Positions 55,790 through 62,332 of a stretch of DNA of 64,000 nt are shown in pieces. The notes under the pieces were generated by a model, which did no database searches, was not told the origin of the DNA, and worked only from the letters and a program-made list of their open reading frames with translations. Location: positions 558,001 through 622,000 of the forward strand of contig CAWFVV010000006.1 of assembly GCA_963819385.1 (NCBI GenBank). The letters run 5' to 3'. The stretch's first letter is position 1. Each line of letters starts with the position of its first letter. This stretch comes from JAVDCA01 sp963819385 (GTDB lineage Bacteria > Pseudomonadota > Alphaproteobacteria > Rhizobiales > Xanthobacteraceae). The translations under genes were made by a program, and so were the position numbers.

Positions 55790-56215
55790 ATGCCCATCAG
55801 CCAGAAAATCCGCGACTTGATCCGCTCCGCCTGGGACGACGGCGTGCCCTGCCTCGTCGCGACCAACGGGGCGGACGGCCCGAACATCTCGGTCAAGGGC
55901 AGCATGGTGGTCTACGACGACGACCACCTCGCGTACTGGGAGCGCTCGAAGAAGCAGGCGCTCGCCAATCTCGACCACGACAAGCGCGTGTGCGTGATCT
56001 ACGCCAACTTCAAGGCGCAGCGCGACGGCGTGCTCAACTCCGGATTCCTGCGCTTCTGGGGCACCGCCGAACTGCACGAGAGCGGCGCGATCCACGCCAA
56101 GATCTTCAGCCTGCTGCTGCCGCGCGAGCAGACGCATGTGGGCGCCGACACCGGCATCGGCGTGCTGGTGAAGATCGCGCGCTCGGCGGATATCCGCGGC
56201 AAGCCGCTGCCGTGA
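55790..56215 (+). CDS. Pyridoxamine 5'-phosphate oxidase-like FMN-binding protein
   Basis: 141 residues from ATG 55790. A split-barrel PPOX domain: PCLVATNGADGPNISVKGSM, then DDDHLAYWERSKKQALANLD and a GFLRFWGTAELHESG strand. Such proteins bind FMN, F420 or haem; the true PNPOx active-site residues cannot be confirmed, so a general flavin reductase or unknown role is as likely. Confidence 0.8.
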   Translation: MPISQKIRDLIRSAWDDGVPCLVATNGADGPNISVKGSMVVYDDDHLAYWERSKKQALANLDHDKRVCVIYANFKAQRDGVLNSGFLRFWGTAELHESGAIHAKIFSLLLPREQTHVGADTGIGVLVKIARSADIRGKPLP

Positions 56216-56305
56216 CGGCAGCGCCCGGGACGGACATCCGTTACCGAAAACCTCTCAAATCGCGCGAATTTACCCCGCAATGTTAAAGCGGTTCTAAGAC
56301 GAAAC

Positions 56306-56605
56306 GTGTCACGCTCGGCCGGGTTCACGTGTTTGGCTGGCCGCATGCCGCTTCCGAACGGACCAGAAAATCGTCGCTTCACGCGCGTCAAGCCGTCCGG
56401 CCTGGTGTCGCGCGCCGCGAAGATTCTGCTGCCGCAGGGGGCGCCGATCGACTGCACCGTCGTCGACCTGTCCGCCGGCGGCGCCTGCCTCGATCTGGCC
56501 GAGCCCGACCGCCTGCCGCCGCGCTTCACGCTGCTGCACGGCGCGACCAAGAAAAGCTGCCTGATCAAGTGGAAGAAGTTTCGCCGGATCGGCGTGCAGT
56601 TCTAA
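56306..56605 (+). CDS. PilZ domain protein
   Basis: 99 residues. It has the two c-di-GMP-binding motifs of PilZ, RRFTR near residue 23 (R...R) and DLSAGGACL near residue 54 (DxSxxG), so it is a likely stand-alone c-di-GMP receptor. The 3' end (from GACCGCC near 56509) is nearly repeated at 59445-59544. The sensor with GGDEF and EAL domains at 8.5-11.2 kb could supply or remove the ligand, but the two are far apart. Confidence 0.85.
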   Translation: MSRSAGFTCLAGRMPLPNGPENRRFTRVKPSGLVSRAAKILLPQGAPIDCTVVDLSAGGACLDLAEPDRLPPRFTLLHGATKKSCLIKWKKFRRIGVQF

Positions 56606-56663
56606 GCGTCTAAGCGCCGTCCGCCGATGCCGTCCTCGCGAGGAGCGTCCGCCGCTCCTGCGA

Positions 56664-57209
56664 TCAGCGGAACTCGGTTGCATACTTTCGCGCAATCTCG
56701 TTCAGCTGCGCCTTCGTGCGCTGGACCGGAGCCTCCCCGGGACGCGTCGCCACTTCGCGGAAAAATGCTTCCAGTCCGGGCGGAGCGACGATCCACAGCA
56801 GCAGCAGCTCGCGCTCGGGATTTTGGAATCCGTGCCAGGAATTCTTGGGAATGAAGATCGAGCTGCCCTTTTCGATCGGATGCGGCAGATCATCGAGCAG
56901 GAACGTCCCGCCGCCATCGATGACGTAGAAGGCCTCATCCATCTGGAAGTGCCGATGGATGGGAATGCCGACGCCGGGCAGGATCTGCTGCGTTCCCATC
57001 GCGAGGCCGTTGGACCCTTTGGTGGGGTCGGCCTTGATGAAGATGTTTCCGCCGCGCTGGATCAGATGCTCGCCTTCATTCGCGGCCAGAACATATCCTT
57101 TCTGGGGCGCGCCTTGGCCCATGGCTGTATCAACCCGCATCAGTGGCGCGGCGGCAAGTCCCGCCGAGGCGAGGACGACGGAGCGTCGGGATAGTCCCAC
57201 GAAGGCCAT
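56664..57209 (-). CDS. Cupin-domain protein with a twin-arginine signal
   Basis: 181 residues from ATG 57209. N-terminus LSRRSVVLASAGLAAAPLMR is a Tat-type signal. The cupin carries PIHRHFQMDEAFYVIDGGG (His-x-His and Glu of motif 1) and FIPKNSWHGFQNP (His of motif 2), so a metal-binding site is intact. Probably an exported cupin of unknown substrate. Divergent from the LysR gene, which may regulate it. Confidence 0.85.
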   Translation of the reverse strand: MAFVGLSRRSVVLASAGLAAAPLMRVDTAMGQGAPQKGYVLAANEGEHLIQRGGNIFIKADPTKGSNGLAMGTQQILPGVGIPIHRHFQMDEAFYVIDGGGTFLLDDLPHPIEKGSSIFIPKNSWHGFQNPERELLLLWIVAPPGLEAFFREVATRPGEAPVQRTKAQLNEIARKYATEFR

Positions 57210-57305
57210 GCGATTGCTCCCTCTTGTTAAGAAGCCACACAGATGAAAATATTTCGCGGCGAGAAGACTTGGGGAGATGCGAGTTTGCCCAACCGGCCGG
57301 CAGAC

Positions 57306-58232
57306 ATGCATAGCCATGGCGCGTTCGATTGGGACGACCTGCGCCACTTCCTGGCGGTCGCGCGGCATGGCAGCACAATTCAGGCCGCCAAGGCGCTCGG
57401 GATCAATCAATCGACCGTGCAGCGCCGGATCGGGGCGCTCGAGAGCAAGCTCGACCGGCGGCTGTTCGAACGGCGCCCGGAGGGCTATCGCCTGACGCGT
57501 GTCGGCGAGGAGCTTCGCCCGATCGCCGAGCGGATCGAAAGCGGGGTGGCCGAGTTCACGCGCTGCAGCGCCTCGAGCGCCACCGAGCTCGTGGGCACCA
57601 TTCGGGTGACATGCCCCGAGACGGCTGGGTACCGGATCATAAAATCGCCGATCCTGGAGACCTTTTACGCGCGCTATCCGGGGCTGCGCGTCGAAATGGT
57701 CATGGTCGATCGCGTCCTGGATCTCGCCAAGGGAGAAGCCGATATCGCGTTCCGGACCTCCGACCCGAAGGACGAGGCCCTGGTGGTGCGCAAGATCGCG
57801 GAAGTGCCCTGGGCCGTGTTCGCAAGCCGCGCCTACATCGAGCGCCGGGGCGCGCCGGAGCAAATCGGCGACATCGTCAACCATGACGTCGTCCAATTCG
57901 ATGACCCGATCGCCGAACATCCGGGAGCACGTTGGCTGAAGAAGGTCGCGCCGCAGGCGCGCGTGACCGCGCGCTGCACCAGCACGCCTGCACTGGTGCT
58001 TGCGGTGAAGTCCGGCGCGGGAATCTCGCCGCTCCCCGTCATTGCTGTCGAAAACGAACCCGATGTGGTCTGCCTGTTCGACGCGATACCCGAGCTCAGG
58101 CTGCCGTTCAATTTGCTCATCCACCGCGACATGCGGCGCAGCCCGCGCGTGCGCGCATTCTGCGATTTCGTCGCGAGCGAAAAGCAGGCCTTTCGCGAGC
58201 TGCTCGTGGGGCGGACCGACCGGACGCGATGA
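57306..58232 (+). CDS. LysR family transcriptional regulator
   Basis: 308 residues from ATG 57306; an ATG at 57243 would add 21. N-terminal winged helix (WDDLRHFLAVARHGSTIQAA then INQSTVQRRIGALE) and a periplasmic-binding-type effector domain (LVGTIRVTCPETAGYRIIKS and so on). LysR proteins often control the divergent neighbour, here the exported cupin. Inducer unknown. Confidence 0.88.
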   Translation: MHSHGAFDWDDLRHFLAVARHGSTIQAAKALGINQSTVQRRIGALESKLDRRLFERRPEGYRLTRVGEELRPIAERIESGVAEFTRCSASSATELVGTIRVTCPETAGYRIIKSPILETFYARYPGLRVEMVMVDRVLDLAKGEADIAFRTSDPKDEALVVRKIAEVPWAVFASRAYIERRGAPEQIGDIVNHDVVQFDDPIAEHPGARWLKKVAPQARVTARCTSTPALVLAVKSGAGISPLPVIAVENEPDVVCLFDAIPELRLPFNLLIHRDMRRSPRVRAFCDFVASEKQAFRELLVGRTDRTR

Positions 58233-58287
58233 TCGGAGTGCAGTTCCAAATCGATCGTTCAGGTTCGAGCGAGGTCATGTGCCTCGA

Positions 58288-58560
58288 TCAGCGAACCGAC
58301 TGCGCGCCTTGCGCATCCGTCCGGCGCTCGCCGACGCCCGCTCCGGAATCGGCCGGCCGCAAAGCCTTGTAGACGCGGGCAACGAGCAGGCCGCCCGCGG
58401 ACAGCACGATCGCCGCGACTTTGCAGATGATCCACAGGCCGTGCGTCGCGTGTATCGCGCGTAGGGCGACCCGAGCGTAATCGGACATCAATCCAAACGC
58501 CAAAGCCGCGGCGACGATGGCGACAACGATGATGGCTCCGATGAGCCTGGGCGAGTTCAT
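58288..58560 (-). CDS. Small membrane protein
   Basis: 90 residues from ATG 58560. Two hydrophobic segments (IGAIIVVAIVAAALAFGLM and LWIICKVAAIVLSAGGLLVA) and a polar C-terminal tail. No family recognised. It lies 26 bases after the CPBP protease gene on the same strand, so co-transcription is likely. Confidence 0.6.
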   Translation of the reverse strand: MNSPRLIGAIIVVAIVAAALAFGLMSDYARVALRAIHATHGLWIICKVAAIVLSAGGLLVARVYKALRPADSGAGVGERRTDAQGAQSVR

Positions 58561-58586
58561 GACATTCTTCCTGTGCGGGTCGGCAC

Positions 58587-59357
58587 CTAGGTCCCGGCGG
58601 CGAGCGCGACGACCGTGATGCCCGCGGCTGCGACCAGATTGTTGAGGCCGTGCACCGCGATCGTCGCGAGCGTCGACTGGGTGCGCCAGCGCAGCCATCC
58701 CCAGACGAGGCCGGAGAAGAAGGTAGCGGCCATCCCCATCCAGGACTTGTCCGTGTGCAGGGACGCCCACAGCAGCGCGGTCAGCACGATGGCGGCGGCA
58801 ACGCCGAGGCGGGAGTCGGCGAGGACGCGCAACAGGAAGCCGCGAAAGAAGACCTCCTCGCAGATCGGCGCGACCACCGCGACGGCGATCAGGAGGAGAA
58901 CCAGACCCAAGGTCGTGCTCGGCGGCCCGCCGCCGGTGCCCGGGCCGCCGTAAACGGAAGCCGCAAGGCTCACCGCCAGAGGAACCGCGAACGCCAGCGC
59001 GCCGCGGCGCAGAAAGGCGCCGCGCGGCCGCGTCAAGGCGAGGTAATCGACCGCGCGCCAACCCGAGCATCGGCAGGCGAGGACGATGATCGCGAAGAAC
59101 GCCGCCAGCGCCGCCGCAAAGATGAAGGCGCCCAACAGGTCGAAACCGTGCGGAAGCGGGATCGGGTGCGCCGGCCGAGCCAAATTCCACGTGCCTGCGG
59201 TCATGCCGTAGAGTAGCGGAACCGCAAAGGACGCGAGCGCGGCCAATCCGGTCCAGCCCAGGCCGCGCCAAAAACCAAGCCGCTGCGGCGCACGTGCGGC
59301 GATCTGCAGGCGCGGCGGAGGCGGCGGATAGGCGGCGGCGGTGAATGTGATCGTCAT
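58587..59357 (-). CDS. CPBP-family intramembrane glutamic endopeptidase
   Basis: 256 residues with several membrane segments. The family motifs are present: EEVFFRG at residues 167-173 (catalytic Glu pair and Arg), a His in LLWASLHTDK (near 197) and HGLNN near 235. CPBP (Rce1-like) proteases process prenylated proteins in eukaryotes and in bacteria are often tied to bacteriocin maturation or immunity. No bacteriocin gene is seen here. Confidence 0.85.
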   Translation of the reverse strand: MTITFTAAAYPPPPPRLQIAARAPQRLGFWRGLGWTGLAALASFAVPLLYGMTAGTWNLARPAHPIPLPHGFDLLGAFIFAAALAAFFAIIVLACRCSGWRAVDYLALTRPRGAFLRRGALAFAVPLAVSLAASVYGGPGTGGGPPSTTLGLVLLLIAVAVVAPICEEVFFRGFLLRVLADSRLGVAAAIVLTALLWASLHTDKSWMGMAATFFSGLVWGWLRWRTQSTLATIAVHGLNNLVAAAGITVVALAAGT

Positions 59358-59444
59358 GGTCGTCTTCTCGCGGACTCTCCGGTTAGTCGCGCGAGGCCGA
59401 AGAAAGTTCGCTCAGCCCATGGCCGGCGACGATCAACAATTCCT

Positions 59445-59544
59445 ATGCCTGACCGCCCACCTGCCGCGCTTCATGCTGCTGCACGGCGCGACCAAGAAGA
59501 GCTGCCCGATCATGTGGAGGCAGTTTCGCCGGATCGGCTTGTAA
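59445..59544 (+). pseudogene. PilZ-domain C-terminal remnant
   Basis: The stretch encodes LPRFMLLHGATKKSCPIMWR and QFRRIGL then stops. It is nearly the same, at DNA and protein level, as the end of the 56306-56605 PilZ gene (PPRFTLLHGATKKSCLIKWK, KFRRIGV). The R...R and DxSxxG ligand motifs are missing, so it cannot bind c-di-GMP and looks like a duplicated, decayed fragment. Confidence 0.8.
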
Positions 59545-59592
59545 TTCTGGGGCGACCGATGCGAGCCGCGGCGAGCGAGAGGAGTTGAGGTT

Positions 59593-59666
59593 TGGAGCGG
59601 GTGAAGGGAATCGAACCCTCGTCATCAGCTTGGAAGGCTGTTGCTCTACCATTGAGCTACACCCGC
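59593..59666 (-). tRNA. tRNA-Gly (TCC anticodon)
   Basis: 74 bases with encoded CCA. Acceptor GCGGGTG/CACCCGC, D-arm GCTCAATGGTAGAGC, anticodon loop CTTCCAA, T-loop GTTCGATTC. Same strand as tRNA-Tyr, 97 bases downstream of it. Confidence 0.95.
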
Positions 59667-59763
59667 AGAACCCGGTAGCCCGCCCTCGCGACGCTTCGGC
59701 GCGGCAGCCTTCGCGCGACGCAGGCTGGCTTGCCGAGCCGAAGCGCCCGTAGGGCGCGAAGGC

Positions 59764-59848
59764 TGGTGGGGGAGGTAGGACTCGAACCTACGAAGGCATA
59801 GCCAGCGGATTTACAGTCCGCCCCCTTTGCCGCTCGGGACACTCCCCC
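59764..59848 (-). tRNA. tRNA-Tyr (GTA anticodon)
   Basis: 85 bases with encoded CCA and a long variable arm, as expected for tRNA-Tyr. Acceptor GGGGGAG/CTCCCCC, anticodon loop CTGTAAA, T-loop GTTCGAGTC. Divergent from rlmB. Confidence 0.95.
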
Positions 59849-60051
59849 GAACTTAACGCATGACGCATGCTCTTGGTCGGCAAACCGGTCGCCGCTTCGC
59901 CGGAACATGCGCTGAAATCATTGGCGAAAATCCCCGTTCGGGCAAGGACTTCCGCGGGCCGCGTTTATGCGGAGGGCGGGCACGGGTGTCAACCGCCTTC
60001 GGCGCAGCGCGCCAAAATTGCCAAGCCGTGCCGCGCGTGGGAGAAGCCCGC

Positions 60052-61032
60052 ATGGGTAAGCGCGATTTCGATCCGAGCAAGTCCCGCCGCCGGCATGGAC
60101 CCAATGGGCCCAATAGCCCGAAGGGGCGGCCGGACGGCGGCCGGCCGCAGCGGCATGAGCCGCGCGCCGAACGGCCGCGCAATGAGCAGCGCGCGAAGCA
60201 TGCCGAAGCGGGCGAGCCGCCGCGCCGGCACGAGCGGTTTCGGCCCGAGCGGCCCGACCACGCCGAGGGTGACCGCCGCTCCTTTCGCAACAAATCCCGG
60301 CGCCCGCCGGCGCGCGAGCGTGGCGGCTCAGTAATGCTCTATGGCTGGCACGCCGTGACGGCGGCGCTGACGAACCCGGCGCGCCGCTTCCATCGCCTGC
60401 TCGCGACCGAGAACGCGGCACATCGGCTGGCGGAAAGCGGCATCGCGCTGCCGATCGCACCGACGCCCGCCTCCGCGGAGGAGATCGAGGCGCTGGTCGG
60501 GCCCGACGCGGTGCACCAGGGCATGCTGGTCGAGGCCGATCCGCTCGAGGGGCCGTCGGTCGAGGAACTCGAGCCCACGCGCCTCGTGCTGGTGCTCGAC
60601 CACATCACCGATCCGCAGAACGTGGGCGCTGTCATGCGCTCGGCGGCCGCATTCGCGGTCGAGGCCGTGATCATCACGGCCCGCCACAGCCCCGAGGCGA
60701 CCGGCCTGCTCGCCAAGGCCGCATCCGCGGCGCTCGAGCACGTGCCGCTCGTCACCGTGCCGAACCTCGCGCGTGCGATCGAGGTGCTCAAGGACAAGAA
60801 CGTGTTCGTGATCGGGCTCAACTCCTCGGGCGAGATGGACCTCGCGACCGTGCCGCTGCGCGCGCCGCTCGCGCTCGTGGTCGGCGCCGAGGGCAAGGGC
60901 CTGCGCCGGCTCACGCGCACCCATTGCGACGCGGTCGCCCGCATCGCGCTGCCGGGCAAGATCGCAAGCCTCAACGTCTCGAACGCGACCGTGCTGGCGC
61001 TGTACATCGCGAGCGGCCGGCTCACGTCCTGA
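60052..61032 (+). CDS. rlmB: 23S rRNA 2'-O-ribose methyltransferase of the TrmH/RlmB family
   Basis: 326 residues from ATG 60052 behind GGAGAAG. Residues 1 to about 93 are a disordered Arg/Pro-rich region. The substrate-binding domain begins at LYGWHAVTAAL; the SpoU methyltransferase core has motif 1 NVGAVMRSAAAF, motif 2 VVGAEGKGLRRL and motif 3 SLNVSNATVLALYIAS, which form the knotted SAM site. RlmB makes Gm2251 in E. coli. Its position next to tRNA-Tyr/Gly is the normal alphaproteobacterial one. Confidence 0.9.
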   Translation: MGKRDFDPSKSRRRHGPNGPNSPKGRPDGGRPQRHEPRAERPRNEQRAKHAEAGEPPRRHERFRPERPDHAEGDRRSFRNKSRRPPARERGGSVMLYGWHAVTAALTNPARRFHRLLATENAAHRLAESGIALPIAPTPASAEEIEALVGPDAVHQGMLVEADPLEGPSVEELEPTRLVLVLDHITDPQNVGAVMRSAAAFAVEAVIITARHSPEATGLLAKAASAALEHVPLVTVPNLARAIEVLKDKNVFVIGLNSSGEMDLATVPLRAPLALVVGAEGKGLRRLTRTHCDAVARIALPGKIASLNVSNATVLALYIASGRLTS

Positions 61033-61039
61033 TGCCCCC

Positions 61040-62215
61040 TCACCGTCCGCGCGTCAGCTGCTCCTTGAGCCAGTCGACGATCATCTCGAGGATATCTTCA
61101 TACGGAATGCCCGGTGTGCGGCCCATGTGATGGCCCTGCGGATAGATGCGCGCCGACTTCGGGTTGCCGTGCTCCATCAAGAGGTAGACGTCGTTGATCG
61201 GCGCCTGGTCGTCGAGCTTGCCGTTGACGGCGAGCAGCGGCGCCGAGGGCTTGTCGAGCAGGCCCATGGTCTTGAGCGACAAGCTCGACACGGCCGCGAG
61301 GAATTCCTCGATGGACTTGGCGCCCACGGCGCGGCCGCGCGCATCGAACAGGCTCGCGGCGCCGAAGAGATAAGTGGCGCCGCCGGTCGTGAAGGCCGGC
61401 ACCAGCCATTCGGGCTGGAAGCCGTAGTGGACGTTGCCGCCGTGGAAGACCGCGCCGCCGATGCGATCGGCCGCGACGAAGGCGAGCCGCGCCGCCCAGT
61501 AGGCGCCGAAGCTGCCGCCCCATACGCCGATGCGGCGCGCGTCGAACTCGGGACGCCTCGCCAGAAAGTCCATCCAGGCCAAATAAGTCCGCTCGGCCGC
61601 ATCGTCGCCATAGAGAAACGGGTTCTCGCCGGTGCCGGGCATGTCGACGGCGAGCGAGGCGAGGCCCGCCTTCATCACGAGGCCGCTTGCGTGCAGGCGA
61701 TCCTCCTTCCAGCCGTCGACGCCGCCCCAATGCATGACGACGGGCGGCTTCTCGACGCCGGGCGGCATCTGGAGATGGCCGACGAGCGTCTTGCCTTCGA
61801 ACGGCAGCTCGACGATCTCGAGCCGCGGCTCGAAATGCTGCGCGGCCTTGCGGCAGATGCGCAGCGAGTGCCGATACGCCGCGAGCTGGCCGGGCGACGT
61901 CGGCGCCGGATAGCGCCCGACGCGGCACGCATCGAAGCCGAGCGTGAAGAGCTCCGCGAGCTCGTCGCGGCCGGCGCCGGCTTTGGCACGCGCGTCGCCC
62001 TCGGCCTCGTAAGCGAGGCCGATCTTGCACCATTGCTCGGCCCAATGATCGCGGTCGAGGCTCGTCAGCATGCTCATGACCGTCGCGGCATCGTGCGGAC
62101 GGATGGCCTCGAACGGGCTGAACCGCCCGGCGCGACGGAGGACCTCCGCCTTGACCTCGTCCAGGGTGCGCTCGCGCGCCCCGGACGGGCGTGCGGATGT
62201 GGATTGTGCAGTCAT
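61040..62215 (-). CDS. Alpha/beta hydrolase (FrsA-like esterase)
   Basis: 391 residues. N-terminal helical cap (about 1-130) followed by an alpha/beta-hydrolase core with nucleophile elbow GGSFGAY (Ser235), an acidic residue after VNGKLDD and His in YPQGHHMGR. The long helical N-terminus before the fold is like FrsA/DUF1100 and polyketide-type hydrolases. Convergent with rlmB (8-base gap). Substrate unknown. Confidence 0.82.
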   Translation of the reverse strand: MTAQSTSARPSGARERTLDEVKAEVLRRAGRFSPFEAIRPHDAATVMSMLTSLDRDHWAEQWCKIGLAYEAEGDARAKAGAGRDELAELFTLGFDACRVGRYPAPTSPGQLAAYRHSLRICRKAAQHFEPRLEIVELPFEGKTLVGHLQMPPGVEKPPVVMHWGGVDGWKEDRLHASGLVMKAGLASLAVDMPGTGENPFLYGDDAAERTYLAWMDFLARRPEFDARRIGVWGGSFGAYWAARLAFVAADRIGGAVFHGGNVHYGFQPEWLVPAFTTGGATYLFGAASLFDARGRAVGAKSIEEFLAAVSSLSLKTMGLLDKPSAPLLAVNGKLDDQAPINDVYLLMEHGNPKSARIYPQGHHMGRTPGIPYEDILEMIVDWLKEQLTRGR

Positions 62216-62332
62216 GGTCGCTCCATCGGCTGACGTCGCGGAGACGTTAGCCGATGGGTTTCGCTGCGCTCAACCCATCCTACGAGCAATTGCTGCGACG
62301 GCTTGCGGGCCGCCGCGCGATGACGGAAGCGA

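Noticed and set aside
59341..59444. Full-length plus-strand gene from ATG 59341 ending with the PilZ remnant
   Set aside because: The first part is antisense to the CPBP gene start and unrelated to PilZ; only the last roughly 100 bases are homologous.
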